Source: an uncultured Agathobaculum sp. (GTDB lineage: Bacteria > Bacillota > Clostridia > Oscillospirales > Butyricicoccaceae). Taken from it: a stretch of 64,000 bases of DNA. Position numbers and translations under genes: made by a program. Where the stretch lies: assembly GCF_944384765.1 (NCBI RefSeq), contig NZ_CALWUM010000005.1, positions 22,697 through 86,696 on the forward strand. Direction: 5' to 3'. Below the pieces are notes generated by a model that did no database searches, was not told the origin of the DNA, and saw nothing but the letters and a program-made list of their open reading frames with translations. Below, piece after piece: positions 15,559-23,902 of this stretch; the first letter of the stretch is position 1, and each line of letters opens with the position of its first letter.

Positions 15559-16761
15559 ATCAAGAGCATCCTAAAAAAACTGCTGGCTGCTGTGCTGTGC
15601 GCGGCGCTCATGATCCAGCTTTTGCCGGCGCCGGCCGGCGCAGTCACGCTGACCGCAGTGAACGATACACTGTTGCCGCTCGATGACAGCACCATGCCTA
15701 CCCGTATGGGCGGCGAGCTGTATGTGCCGTACAGCGTTTTTTCCTCGCTTGGGGTTTCCACATCCAGCGAGGGCAGTGTGCTCAATATGAGCGCAAACGG
15801 GCAAACGCTCAGCTTCTCTGTCGATGAGGGCTATGTATACGACCAAAACCTGAACAGCTACACCTCCCCGGCATACAGCATGAACGGCACGGTTTATGTG
15901 CCGGTCCAGCTTTGCTGCGGTAAATTCGGCCTGGGTTACTCCACTATCTCGGTGGCGGGCGAGACTGTCCTGCGCGTGACGGACGGCACCGCACAGAGCG
16001 ACTCCGGCTTTGCCGCGGCCAAGTCCGGCGAGATCGAAAGCGCGATCAATGCCTATTACGGCATCCCGGACACACAGCCCGAGCAGAACGGCGGCCGTCC
16101 GGAAACAGGCGGGAGCCAGGCGGAGAATCCGCCCACGCAGCCGGCGGAGGAACCCATCCCCGAGGTAGAGGAGCAGCCCTCGCAAAAGCCGGCGGGCGTA
16201 TATCTGGCGTTTTTCGGCGCGCCGAACAGCAACACCACAGCTGTGCTGGATGCGCTGAACAGCGCGGGGCGGCAGGCTGCATTTTTCCTGCCGGTGGACA
16301 CATCGACCTGGGTGGATGACACCGTGCGGCGCATTGTGGCAGAAGGGCATACACCTGCGCTGCTGCTCGATGCGGACAGCACGGCCGATGCGGTCGCATT
16401 GACGCAGAGCCTGTCGGCGGCCAACGAGCGGCTGACCCTGCTGACAGGTGTTTCCACGCGCATTGTCTCCAATGCGGATGGCTGCAGCGCACTGAGCGAT
16501 GCGCAGCGCACCGCGCTGACCCAGGCCGGCTACCGCCTGTGGGACGCCACCTTTGACTGCGGCGATGAAACCCAGTCCGCTGCCCGGGCCTATGCCACGA
16601 CCGCGCAGTATTTTGCCGCAACCAGTTCGGTTGTTGTGGTCGAGCTGCACCACAGCCGCGCGACCGCGCAGACCGTGCAGTCGCTGACCGCCTATATGAC
16701 CCGGCAGGGGATCACCTCCCTGCGCATCACACTGAGTGCCACGCCGATCGGCGGCGTTTAA
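15559..16761 (+). CDS. secreted stalk-domain protein with degenerate NodB/polysaccharide deacetylase-like domain
   Basis: 400 residues if read from an ATC codon at 15559, nine bases after AAAGGGGG. Only this start gives a normal signal peptide (basic residues of KSILKK, then LLAAVLCAALM, cleavage near APAGA). The first ATG/GTG-type start (GTG, 15592) has no ribosome binding site and would cut off the basic region; a TGA at 15532 excludes longer frames. Next come a copper-amine-oxidase-type stalk domain (about 35-135, with LYVPYSVFSSLG), a Pro/Glu linker (about 180-210), and a NodB-like fold in which the TFDDGP motif reads AFFGAPN and the metal His motif is lost. Probably a non-catalytic surface protein. 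Confidence 0.72.
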   Translation: MKSILKKLLAAVLCAALMIQLLPAPAGAVTLTAVNDTLLPLDDSTMPTRMGGELYVPYSVFSSLGVSTSSEGSVLNMSANGQTLSFSVDEGYVYDQNLNSYTSPAYSMNGTVYVPVQLCCGKFGLGYSTISVAGETVLRVTDGTAQSDSGFAAAKSGEIESAINAYYGIPDTQPEQNGGRPETGGSQAENPPTQPAEEPIPEVEEQPSQKPAGVYLAFFGAPNSNTTAVLDALNSAGRQAAFFLPVDTSTWVDDTVRRIVAEGHTPALLLDADSTADAVALTQSLSAANERLTLLTGVSTRIVSNADGCSALSDAQRTALTQAGYRLWDATFDCGDETQSAARAYATTAQYFAATSSVVVVELHHSRATAQTVQSLTAYMTRQGITSLRITLSATPIGGV

Positions 16762-16777
16762 CAGACAAAAACACCCG

Positions 16778-16808
16778 AACACCCGCAAGCAAACTTGCGG
16801 GTGTTTTG
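16778..16808 (+). terminator. terminator after the NodB-like gene
   Basis: AACACCCGCAAG (16778-16789), loop CAAA, CTTGCGGGTGTT (16794-16805), then TT. Confidence 0.85.
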
Positions 16809-16824
16809 CATTCTGCATGGGTGA

Positions 16825-17340
16825 TCAGAACAGGTGCAGCTGCAGTTCGGCCAGGTTGACGATTTCCAGCCCGCTCTGCCCGGCCATGCGAACGGTCTGC
16901 GCTGTGCCGCCGCTTCGGCCGTCGAAATAGCAGATCAGTAGGGAAGAAGCGGCCACCATAAAGCGGTTGCGTGCGGCATAGCAGCCGGCGTAATACTGCC
17001 GTGCGAGCGCATAGACCCGGTCGGCTGCGAGCAGGCAGCGGTTAAACCGGCGCTTCCAGTCGGGCGGATAGCGGTCGGCCTGCTGGTCGAACGGTACAGC
17101 GCACAATAGCTGCACGGGCAGCTGCGCCCGCGCGCGCAGCACGGCTTCGGCCGCCCACAGGTCGAACCCGGTGGACATGCCGGAGAGAAAGCGCGTATAG
17201 CCGCGCGCCGCGGCATCGCAGACCGCGCGGTCGAGCGCGGTTTCCAGCATCCGCACGGCGGATAAATCGTCCGCACGGAACGGCATTTTTTCGATGCGGT
17301 AGCCGGAAAAGCAACAGGTTTCGCTGCGGTGATCCTGCAT
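16825..17340 (-). CDS. SLOG-family protein (YpsA/DUF1273-like)
   Basis: 171 residues. CCFSGYR at the N-terminus, SGMSTGFDLWAAE (about 54-66) and the late LLICYFDGRSGGTAQT are typical of the YpsA/DUF1273 branch of the SLOG superfamily, Rossmann-like proteins thought to bind nucleotide-derived ligands; in Bacillus YpsA affects cell division. The strong GGAGGGG lies before the ATG at 17340. It is transcribed alone, divergent from the YihY-type gene. Confidence 0.8.
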   Translation of the reverse strand: MQDHRSETCCFSGYRIEKMPFRADDLSAVRMLETALDRAVCDAAARGYTRFLSGMSTGFDLWAAEAVLRARAQLPVQLLCAVPFDQQADRYPPDWKRRFNRCLLAADRVYALARQYYAGCYAARNRFMVAASSLLICYFDGRSGGTAQTVRMAGQSGLEIVNLAELQLHLF

Positions 17341-17380
17341 GATGCGTCCCCTCCAATCGAACAGGTGTTCTATTTATGCC

Positions 17381-17439
17381 AGTATACACCCGCGGCGCAC
17401 AAAACGCAAGTTGTAAAACGCCCAAAAAACTGGTACAAT
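17381..17439. promoter_or_regulatory. divergent promoter pair (YpsA-like gene / YihY-like gene)
   Basis: Reverse strand: TTGCGT (17404-17409), 17 bases, TATACT (17381-17386). Forward strand: TTGTAA (17411-17416), 17 bases, TACAAT (17434-17439). The two -35 boxes are one base apart, so the promoters may compete for polymerase. Confidence 0.7.
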
Positions 17440-17473
17440 ATGCTATACCAGAAACCGCGGAAGGAGGGGCGCC

Positions 17474-18325
17474 ATGAACGGGCAAAACCGGCTGCTTTAT
17501 CTGGCCAAGCGCATGGTTTACCGCTATTTTGCGGACGGAATTCCGCAGGCAGCGGCTGAACTGTCCTACTTTCTGCTGTTTTCCGTGTTCCCGCTGCTCA
17601 TGTTTATCAACTCGATCCTGGCGCAGCTGGATATCTCGATCGAGGGGATCGAGCCGGTGCTCGAGATGTTGCCGCGCAGTCTGCGGCAGCTGATCACAGG
17701 CTATCTGATGCAGCTGTCTGGCACGCCGTCGTTCAGCCCCATGCTGATCGGCATTGGACTGACGCTGTACTTCCTCTCGCGCGCGGTGCGCTCGATGATG
17801 CGCACGGTCAACGATATCTACCATGTCGAGATCACGCGCGGCATGGTACGCGAGGTGTTGATCTCGCTGGGGATCACGGCGGGCTTTCTGGTTTCGGTGG
17901 TGTGCAGCTTTGTGCTGGTCGTTGCAGGCAGGACGCTGCTCCGCCTGCTGCCGCAGGCGTTTCCCATCCCCCAGACCGCGCTGGATGTGACGCATGACGC
18001 CGGTTTCTGGGTGATGATCGCGTTTATTTTTGTGTTCCTCATGCTGTTCAACCGCGTTGTACCCAACCTGCACCTCAAGTTCCGGGAGGTGTGGCCGGGG
18101 GCGCTGTTTTCGCTGCTGGCCTGGGTTTTTGTCTCATGGGCGTTTTCGTTTTATGTGGATAACCTGGCGCAGTATTCCGTGCTGTATGGCTCGCTTGGTA
18201 CGATCATCGTGCTCATGCTGTGGCTGTATATCGTCAGCATGATTCTGCTCATGGGGCCGCAGCTCAACCACACGCTGGTTGTCATGCGGCTGTACCGCCT
18301 GGAAACCCACAAACATTTTGACTGA
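17474..18325 (+). CDS. YihY/BrkB-family membrane protein
   Basis: 283 residues with six hydrophobic segments. AAAELSYFLLFSVFPLLMF near residue 26 and the terminal GSLGTIIVLMLWLYIVSMILLMG, split as GSLGTIIVLMLWLY and MILLMGPQLN, are the signature of YihY (formerly called ribonuclease BN) proteins. Function in the cytoplasmic membrane is not firmly known. Ribosome binding site GGAAGGAGG precedes the ATG. It is followed after 62 bases by the flavoprotein gene on the same strand. Confidence 0.9.
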   Translation: MNGQNRLLYLAKRMVYRYFADGIPQAAAELSYFLLFSVFPLLMFINSILAQLDISIEGIEPVLEMLPRSLRQLITGYLMQLSGTPSFSPMLIGIGLTLYFLSRAVRSMMRTVNDIYHVEITRGMVREVLISLGITAGFLVSVVCSFVLVVAGRTLLRLLPQAFPIPQTALDVTHDAGFWVMIAFIFVFLMLFNRVVPNLHLKFREVWPGALFSLLAWVFVSWAFSFYVDNLAQYSVLYGSLGTIIVLMLWLYIVSMILLMGPQLNHTLVVMRLYRLETHKHFD

Positions 18326-18387
18326 CCACCATCTATGCTGTTCCCATCCGCAGGGATGAAAATGAAACATACAGGAGGATAAGAAGG

Positions 18388-19014
18388 ATGAAGGTAGTAG
18401 CAATCAATGGTTCGCCGCGCAAGGGCGGCAACTGCGCGCAGATGCTCGAGGTGCTGGGTAAGGTGCTTGAGAGCGAGGGCATCGAGTTTGAGGTGTGCCA
18501 GCCCGGTGCAAAGGTGCACCCGTGCATGGCGTGCTATCACTGTCTGAACAACAACACGCTGCGCTGTGTGCAGGATGACGACGGCGTCAACGAGATCATC
18601 GCCAAGTGCATTGAGGCGGACGGCATCGTGCTCGCCTCGCCAGTTTACCACGGCGGCATCGCGGGCGGCATGAAGTGCGTGCTCGACCGCCTGATGCTGG
18701 CGGCCGGCTGCGGCGATAATCAGCTGCACCACAAGGTGGGTGCGGCGCTGTGCACGCTGCGCCGTTCGGGCGGCATGGAGACCTACCAGCAGCTGCTTGG
18801 CACGATGAATGCGATGGAGATGATCCTCGTGACCTCGGACTACTGGAATGCGGTGCACGGCGCAGACCCGGGCGAGGTCAAGCAGGATATCGAGGGCATG
18901 GAGGTCATCGAAAAGCTCGGCCGCAACATTGCCTGGATGCTCAAGGTGATCGACAAGGCGGGCATCCAGCCGCCGGAGACCCATGCGCGCACGATGTTCA
19001 ACTACATCCGATAA
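18388..19014 (+). CDS. NADPH-dependent FMN reductase-like flavoprotein with Cys cluster
   Basis: 208 residues. The FMN phosphate loop NGSPRKGGN (residues 7-15) and SPVYHGGIAGGMK mark the flavodoxin-like fold. PCMACYHC near residue 48 and a further Cys resemble the iron-sulfur site of Isf-type flavoproteins, so it may carry a 4Fe-4S cluster and shuttle electrons in anaerobic redox metabolism. The physiological partner is unknown. The gene ends exactly where a hairpin cluster begins (TAA then CTTCGAGCG). Confidence 0.85.
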   Translation: MKVVAINGSPRKGGNCAQMLEVLGKVLESEGIEFEVCQPGAKVHPCMACYHCLNNNTLRCVQDDDGVNEIIAKCIEADGIVLASPVYHGGIAGGMKCVLDRLMLAAGCGDNQLHHKVGAALCTLRRSGGMETYQQLLGTMNAMEMILVTSDYWNAVHGADPGEVKQDIEGMEVIEKLGRNIAWMLKVIDKAGIQPPETHARTMFNYIR

Positions 19015-19118
19015 CTTCGAGCGAAAGGCAAGCCTTCCGCTCGATTGGGGATGCACCGCGGCTGTGCCGCGGATGCGTCCCAAGCTACGCAAAGTTCCGA
19101 TAAGCGAAACTTTGCTGT
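19015..19118. repeat. composite intergenic hairpin cluster, copy A
   Basis: It starts at the stop codon of the flavoprotein gene and holds three stems: CGAGCGAAAGG/CCTTCCGCTCG, a GC-rich stem built on CGCGGC/GCCGCG flanked by GGATGC and GCGTCC, and AAAGTT/AACTTT (19091-19114). The order and the AAAGTTCCG to GAAACTTT module are shared with the cluster at 43851; the first module is also at 25594. Confidence 0.55.
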
Positions 19119-19128
19119 GCAATTGAAT

Positions 19129-19192
19129 AAAAAGGCAGGCGCATGTCCTGCCTTTTTATAAACCCGGACACGGCTGTGTCCGGGTTCTGTTT
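19129..19192 (+). terminator. tandem terminators
   Basis: First: AAAAAGGCAGG (19129-19139) with CCTGCCTTTTT (19147-19157). Second: AACCCGGACAC (19161-19171) with GTGTCCGGGTT (19176-19186), then CTGTTTT. Confidence 0.85.
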
Positions 19193-19258
19193 TATGTTGC
19201 ACGGTGCAGAAATGAGATTGCATTATGGAAAATTTATTTTATAAAATGCAATATATAC

Positions 19259-19287
19259 TTGACATAATGGAAGGCATATCATATACT
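19259..19287 (+). promoter_or_regulatory. promoter of the XRE operon
   Basis: TTGACA (19259-19264), 17-base spacer, TATACT (19282-19287), near consensus. Upstream, GCATT (19220-19224) and AATGC (19245-19249) flank an A/T-rich palindrome around TTTTATAAAA, a possible binding site for the XRE regulator. Confidence 0.75.
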
Positions 19288-19310
19288 GTAAGCACAAGAG
19301 AGGTGAGCGC

Positions 19311-19508
19311 ATGAAAAACAAAAAGCTCAAGCTCGCGCGGGTGGAAAAGGACCTGTCACAGGCCGAGCTGGCGGAAAAGGTCGGCGTGACGCGCCAGACC
19401 ATCGGCCTGATCGAGGCCGGCGGCTATAACCCGACGCTTAACCTGTGCATTGCGATCTGCAAGGCGCTGGACAAAACACTCGATCAACTTTTCTGGGAGG
19501 ATCACTGA
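19311..19508 (+). CDS. XRE-family HTH regulator
   Basis: 65 residues, essentially one HTH_3 domain: DLSQAELAEKVGVTRQTIGL and the YNPTLNLCIAI helix. It belongs to the compact YgzD/Cro-like group that lacks a sensor domain. Such regulators usually sit beside a multi-pass membrane protein, as here. Ribosome binding site AGAGGTGAG precedes the ATG. The stop is one base before the GTG of the next small ORF. Confidence 0.92.
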   Translation: MKNKKLKLARVEKDLSQAELAEKVGVTRQTIGLIEAGGYNPTLNLCIAICKALDKTLDQLFWEDH

Positions 19509-19509
19509 G

Positions 19510-19614
19510 GTGAAACAGATCAGAACATGGGTACAGAACATCAGTCGTGCGCAGCAGGAGCAGATGCTGCTGCTGGCCGGCGCTGCTGCAGCCGTCATGC
19601 TGCTGCTTTTGTAA
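19510..19614 (+). CDS. 34-residue membrane microprotein in the XRE operon
   Basis: A GTG-initiated ORF (MKQIRTWVQNISRAQQEQML, then a run rich in Leu and Ala to the end) with GGGAGG at 19495-19500 nine bases upstream. It has a basic/polar N-terminal half and a C-terminal hydrophobic helix ending in four Leu. Its stop codon overlaps the ribosome binding site of the following membrane-protein gene (TAAGGAGGA), so the three genes are tightly coupled. No family known to me; function unknown. Confidence 0.6.
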   Translation: MKQIRTWVQNISRAQQEQMLLLAGAAAAVMLLLL

Positions 19615-19627
19615 GGAGGAGAACACA

Positions 19628-20164
19628 ATGAAGCTGTTTCGCAAAGCAAAGGACGAGCGGGTGGTCGCCGAGGTCAACCGCGTTTATAAAATCGGGTTTT
19701 ATGTTTTAACCTTCGGTATTTTGGCCGATCTGGTGCTGCAGATGTCCGGCTTTGATATGCAGGTCGAGGTGCTGCGCGGGGCGAACCCCACCAGTTTCAA
19801 TCTGTTGGAATTTGCCATTTTGATGCTGGCGCAGTTTGTCTGCATTGCGCTCATGGCCCGCAAGGGCCTGATGGATGACAACGCCTATGCTGAAGCCGAC
19901 CGCTATCCGTGGAAGCACTATCTGGTGCAGGGTGTGCTGGCGGGTCTTGCCGCGGCTGTCGTCGTCTGCGCGGTGCAGTATGGCAGCGGCGCGGTGTGGG
20001 CGTCCATGGGGCTGCGCGTTATCCTTCTGGTGTTTGCCGCCCAGCTGCTATTCCTGGTGCCCGTAACGGCCGTGCTCGTGCTGCTGCTGACCTATGTGAG
20101 CTTCCGCTATGCAGCACAGCGCCGCCGCAAAAAGGCAGAACAGCTGGAGGACGATGGGGACTAA
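19628..20164 (+). CDS. four-helix membrane protein of the XRE operon
   Basis: 178 residues: cytoplasmic basic start (MKLFRKAKDER), four hydrophobic helices (about 25-43, 60-78, 100-120, 128-155) and a charged tail (RRRKKAEQLEDD). It resembles membrane proteins that accompany small XRE regulators in Firmicutes (possibly DUF6773), but I cannot confirm the family. The regulator probably controls the three-gene unit; the signal is unknown. Confidence 0.7.
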   Translation: MKLFRKAKDERVVAEVNRVYKIGFYVLTFGILADLVLQMSGFDMQVEVLRGANPTSFNLLEFAILMLAQFVCIALMARKGLMDDNAYAEADRYPWKHYLVQGVLAGLAAAVVVCAVQYGSGAVWASMGLRVILLVFAAQLLFLVPVTAVLVLLLTYVSFRYAAQRRRKKAEQLEDDGD

Positions 20165-20242
20165 GCGCGCAAAGTTTCCCTTTTCTGCTGTGGAAAAGTT
20201 CACAGATTATTAACAGTATGTTACCGAATTGTCGTTGAAGGC

Positions 20243-20271
20243 TTGCACTTTTCCAGATAAAATAATATACA
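20243..20271 (+). promoter_or_regulatory. possible citrate synthase promoter
   Basis: TTGCAC (20243-20248), 17-base spacer, ATATAC (20266-20271), with an overlapping TAATAT. The -10 is poor. Confidence 0.4.
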
Positions 20272-20311
20272 TGGAGTAGTATACCCTGGAAAAGGAGGAC
20301 GCAATAGCAAT

Positions 20312-21679
20312 ATGATAACAGAACAGGATGTTTTGCAGGTAACGCCGCGCGTGGAAGCGCTGGCCGGGCTGTGCCGGCAGCATGATCTGATCGACGCGCG
20401 GCTTTATAAGGAATATGATGTCAAACGCGGCCTGCGCGATGTAAACGGCGAAGGCGTGCTGGCCGGACTGACCAATATTTCGGATATTATCTCCAAAAAG
20501 GAAGTGGACGGCAAGCTGGTCCCGTGCGACGGCGAGCTGTACTACCGCGGTATCCGCATCAACGATCTGGTAAACGGCTTTATGAAGGACGGCCGCCGCG
20601 GCTATGAGGAAGTTGCTTATCTGCTGCTGTTCGGCGAGCTGCCGGACGCCAAGCGGCTGAGCGAGTTCAAGAACCTGCTGGCGCAGGGCCGCACCCTGCC
20701 GACCAACTTCACGCGCGACGTCATCATGAAGGCGCCCACGCGCGATATGATGAACAGCCTGTCACGCAGTGTGCTGACGCTGGCCTCCTATGACGACAAG
20801 GCGGACGACATCAGCCTGCCTAACGTGCTGCGCCAGTGCCTGATGCTGATTTCGGTGTTCCCAATGCTGGCGGTGTATTCCTATCACGCCTATAACCACT
20901 ACGAGTGCGGCGGCAGTATGTATATCCATTATCCGTCGGACAGCCTGTCCACCGCGTCCAACTTCCTGCGCATCCTGCGCCCGGATATGAAGTATACGCC
21001 GCTCGAGTCCGCGGTGCTCGATCTGGCGCTTGTGCTGCATATGGAGCACGGCGGCGGTAATAACTCGTCGTTCACCACGCACGTGGTCACCTCGTCGGGC
21101 ACGGATACCTATTCCGCGATCTCGGCCGCGCTCGGCTCGCTCAAAGGCCCCAAGCACGGCGGCGCGAACTACAAGGTGGTGCAGATGTTCGAAGACCTGA
21201 AAAAGAACGTGACCGACACCACGGATGAAGAGGCGGTCGCGGACTATCTGGTGCGGCTGCTGCGCCGCGAGGCGTTCGACCACAAGGGCCTGATCTATGG
21301 CCTGGGCCACGCGGTGTACTCGATTTCCGACCCGCGCGCACAGGTGTTCAAGTCCTTTGTCGGCCAGCTGGCGCACGAAAAGGGCAGGGACGCGGATTTC
21401 GACCTGTATTCCCGCGTCGCGCGTCTGGCGCCTCAGGTGATCGCCAAAGAGCGCCATATTTACAAGGGTGTTTCCGCAAACGTGGATTTCTACTCAGGCT
21501 TTGTGTATTCCATGCTCGGCCTGCCGCCCGAGCTGTATACGCCGGTGTTCGCCATCGCGCGTATTGTCGGCTGGAGCGCGCACCGGCTGGAGGAGCTGGT
21601 CAATACGGACAAGATCATCCGCCCGGCCTACCGTTGTGTGCAGCCTGCGGTGCCGTATGTGCCGCTGGGCAGCCGGTAA
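20312..21679 (+). CDS. citrate synthase family protein
   Basis: 455 residues, of the longer citrate/2-methylcitrate synthase type found in Clostridia. Active-site His residues lie in MEHGGGNNSSF and GLGHAVYSISDPR; NVDFYSGF carries the late Asp-containing loop. It condenses oxaloacetate with acetyl-CoA in the cytosol; a methylcitrate or Re-type specificity cannot be excluded from sequence alone, though the fold is that of Si-type enzymes. No aconitase or isocitrate dehydrogenase gene is adjacent, so it probably serves glutamate synthesis in a branched pathway. Confidence 0.92.
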   Translation: MITEQDVLQVTPRVEALAGLCRQHDLIDARLYKEYDVKRGLRDVNGEGVLAGLTNISDIISKKEVDGKLVPCDGELYYRGIRINDLVNGFMKDGRRGYEEVAYLLLFGELPDAKRLSEFKNLLAQGRTLPTNFTRDVIMKAPTRDMMNSLSRSVLTLASYDDKADDISLPNVLRQCLMLISVFPMLAVYSYHAYNHYECGGSMYIHYPSDSLSTASNFLRILRPDMKYTPLESAVLDLALVLHMEHGGGNNSSFTTHVVTSSGTDTYSAISAALGSLKGPKHGGANYKVVQMFEDLKKNVTDTTDEEAVADYLVRLLRREAFDHKGLIYGLGHAVYSISDPRAQVFKSFVGQLAHEKGRDADFDLYSRVARLAPQVIAKERHIYKGVSANVDFYSGFVYSMLGLPPELYTPVFAIARIVGWSAHRLEELVNTDKIIRPAYRCVQPAVPYVPLGSR

Positions 21680-21688
21680 TAGCAAAAC

Positions 21689-21715
21689 AAAGCGCAGGAG
21701 ACCCCTGCGCTTTGC
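21689..21715 (+). terminator. weak terminator after citrate synthase
   Basis: AAAGCGCAGG (21689-21698) pairs with CCTGCGCTTT (21704-21713), followed only by GC. The short T-run suggests partial read-through into the dehydrogenase gene 36 bases on. Confidence 0.5.
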
Positions 21716-21748
21716 AGCATGATAACGGAATATGAGGAGGAAAAGGTT

Positions 21749-22606
21749 ATGCAAACGATCGGTTTTATCGGCGTGGGCGTGATGGGGCGCTCGATGGTGA
21801 AAAACCTGCTCAAGGCGGGCTACGAGGTCGCGGTCTACTCGCGCACCAAGTCCAAGCTGACCGGTTTTCTGGCGGAGACCGGTGTGCAGTGGTGCGACAC
21901 CGCGGCGGACTGTGCCGCGGGGCGTGATATTGTGATCACCATGGTTGGCTATCCGCAGGATGTCGAGCAGGTCTACTTTGGCGAAAACGGCATTATTGAT
22001 GCTGCCCGGCCGGGCGCCTATCTGATCGATATGACGACCACCGATCCCCGGCTTTCGGTGCGCATCACCGAAGCGGGCAAGGCGCGCGGCCTGCATGTGC
22101 TGGATGCACCGGTTTCGGGCGGCGACACGGGCGCGAAAAACGGTACGCTGTCCATCATGGTCGGCGGCGAGCAGGCGGATTACGAGGCCTGTCTGCCGGT
22201 GCTGCAGGCCATGGGTACGCAGATCGTCTATGAAGGCCCGGCGGGTGCAGGCCAGCACACCAAAATGGCCAACCAGATCGCCATCGCGGGCACGATCGCG
22301 GGCGTATGCGAAGCACTGACCTATGCTGAGCGCGCGGGGCTGGATCCGGACAAGCTGCTCGCCAGCATTTCCAAGGGCGCGGCCGGTTCGTGGCAGATGG
22401 AAAACCTGATGCCTAAGATGGTCCGGGAGGACTATGCGCCGGGCTTTTTTCTCAAGCACTTCATCAAGGATATGAAAATCGCCCAGTCGCAGGAGGGTTC
22501 GCTGCCCATCCTCGAAAAGGTGTGCGCGATGTACGGCGATCTGGAGGCTGAGGGCATGGGCGACCTCGGCACGCAGGCGCTGATCCGCCACTACCGCGGG
22601 AAGTAA
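21749..22606 (+). CDS. beta-hydroxyacid dehydrogenase (3-hydroxyisobutyrate / tartronate semialdehyde reductase-like)
   Basis: 285 residues; start at 21749 chosen for GAGGAGG eight bases upstream. Rossmann motif GFIGVGVMG, substrate loop DAPVSGGDTGAKNGTLSIMVGG (split as DAPVSGG and GTLSIMVGG) and the catalytic Lys in GAGQHTKMANQ. Members reduce or oxidise small beta-hydroxyacids with NAD(P). Its neighbours (citrate synthase before, inositol-type dehydrogenase opposite) do not settle the substrate. Confidence 0.88.
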   Translation: MQTIGFIGVGVMGRSMVKNLLKAGYEVAVYSRTKSKLTGFLAETGVQWCDTAADCAAGRDIVITMVGYPQDVEQVYFGENGIIDAARPGAYLIDMTTTDPRLSVRITEAGKARGLHVLDAPVSGGDTGAKNGTLSIMVGGEQADYEACLPVLQAMGTQIVYEGPAGAGQHTKMANQIAIAGTIAGVCEALTYAERAGLDPDKLLASISKGAAGSWQMENLMPKMVREDYAPGFFLKHFIKDMKIAQSQEGSLPILEKVCAMYGDLEAEGMGDLGTQALIRHYRGK

Positions 22607-22622
22607 TGCCGCAGAATATCAC

Positions 22623-22652
22623 AAAAGCCGCAGGCAGTGCCTGCGGCTTTTG
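22623..22652. terminator. bidirectional terminator between convergent dehydrogenase genes
   Basis: AAAAGCCGCAGG (22623-22634), loop CAGTG, CCTGCGGCTTTT (22640-22651). T-runs occur on both strands. Confidence 0.85.
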
Positions 22653-22664
22653 CTGTGCTGTTGT

Positions 22665-23684
22665 TTAATACTCGACCTTGACGGCCTTGCCGGAGTGGAA
22701 CGAATCCGTAATCGCATAGGTGACGACGGTCGCCTTGGTGCCGTCGTATACGGTCAGCTCAGGCTTGCGGTCGTTCTGCACGCAGTCGATGAAATCGACC
22801 ATCTCGAGCAGATAGGCCTCCGCGAAGCGCTGCGGGAAGTTCTCAACGATCTCCTGCCGTGCGCCATACTGGTCGTAAACCATCACGCGGTCCTTCCACG
22901 GCACACCCGCCACACGCAGATGGCCCTCGGTGCCGACGACCTCGGTCTCGGTGTGGTAGCCGTGCGGTGCCGTGCGGCCAACGTGCAGGAAGGCGACCGT
23001 GCCGTTGTCGAACTTGAGCATTGCCATGCCGGTCTCGGTGTCGCCGTTTTCCTTAAATTCAGGGTGCTTGAAGGTCGTGCCTGCAGCGTAGACCTCGGTT
23101 ACCTCGCCACCGAGGAACCAGCGCATCAGGTCGATGTCGTGCGAAGCAGCATCGATGAAAATACCGCCCGAGGTTTTGGAGAACTTGATGCAGCTCTCGA
23201 CCAGCGCCTCGGGGTCCAGGCCGGTCGCCTTGACCAGATAGGGCTTGCCAATCTGGCCGGCGTCCACCTTGGCCTTGGCATCCGCATACGAGGGATCGTA
23301 GCGGCGCATAAAGCCGAGGAAGAATACCTTGTCCGGATGGCGCTCGACCGCTGCCTCGGCGCGCTTGCACTCCTCGAGCGAGCAGCCGAGCGGCTTGTCG
23401 GTGAACACATGCTTGCCCGCGTCGAGCGCGTACTCGATCATCCAGCAGTGCTCGGGCGAGGAGGATACGATAACAACCGCCTCGATGTCCGCCTCATCGA
23501 CCATCTTCTTGTAGTCGGTGGTGACGAAATCCACCTTAAGATAGTCCTTCGCCCAGTCCAGCTCTTTCTGCTCGAGCGAGCAGGCGGCTTTCAGCTGGCA
23601 GCCGGGGATCTTGAACGCCAGATTTTCCGCATGGACCGATCCCAGGCGGCCCAGGCCGACGATGCCGACTTTGACTTCTTTCAT
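22665..23684 (-). CDS. Gfo/Idh/MocA oxidoreductase, inositol 2-dehydrogenase-like
   Basis: 339 residues. N-terminal NAD-binding GIVGLGRLG, then TDKPLG with the conserved Lys, FMRRYDPSYADAK and AASHDIDLMRW with catalytic Asp/His. These features fit the IolG group, which oxidises cyclitols or sugars at one carbon. A paralogue is 6.4 kb away beside an ABC importer, so both probably act on related substrates such as inositol stereoisomers; this is inference from context. It is a single gene with an AAAGGAG ribosome binding site. Confidence 0.85.
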   Translation of the reverse strand: MKEVKVGIVGLGRLGSVHAENLAFKIPGCQLKAACSLEQKELDWAKDYLKVDFVTTDYKKMVDEADIEAVVIVSSSPEHCWMIEYALDAGKHVFTDKPLGCSLEECKRAEAAVERHPDKVFFLGFMRRYDPSYADAKAKVDAGQIGKPYLVKATGLDPEALVESCIKFSKTSGGIFIDAASHDIDLMRWFLGGEVTEVYAAGTTFKHPEFKENGDTETGMAMLKFDNGTVAFLHVGRTAPHGYHTETEVVGTEGHLRVAGVPWKDRVMVYDQYGARQEIVENFPQRFAEAYLLEMVDFIDCVQNDRKPELTVYDGTKATVVTYAITDSFHSGKAVKVEY

Positions 23685-23902
23685 AGTGTTTCTCCTTTGT
23701 AATTGGAATTATTTTCTCTCATTTGCGACCAAATGGGCCGCTTTCCTCTCCGTTCATCATCATACCATGGTGCGCGCGCCGGCGCAAGCCAAAACGACCA
23801 AAGCGGAACAGGTTTTTGCGCGTTTTTTGGTCAGTTTAGCAGTCGGGTTACGCGGGTGATAAAATATTGCCGCTCATTTAACAAAATATTCATAAACGGC
23901 AC

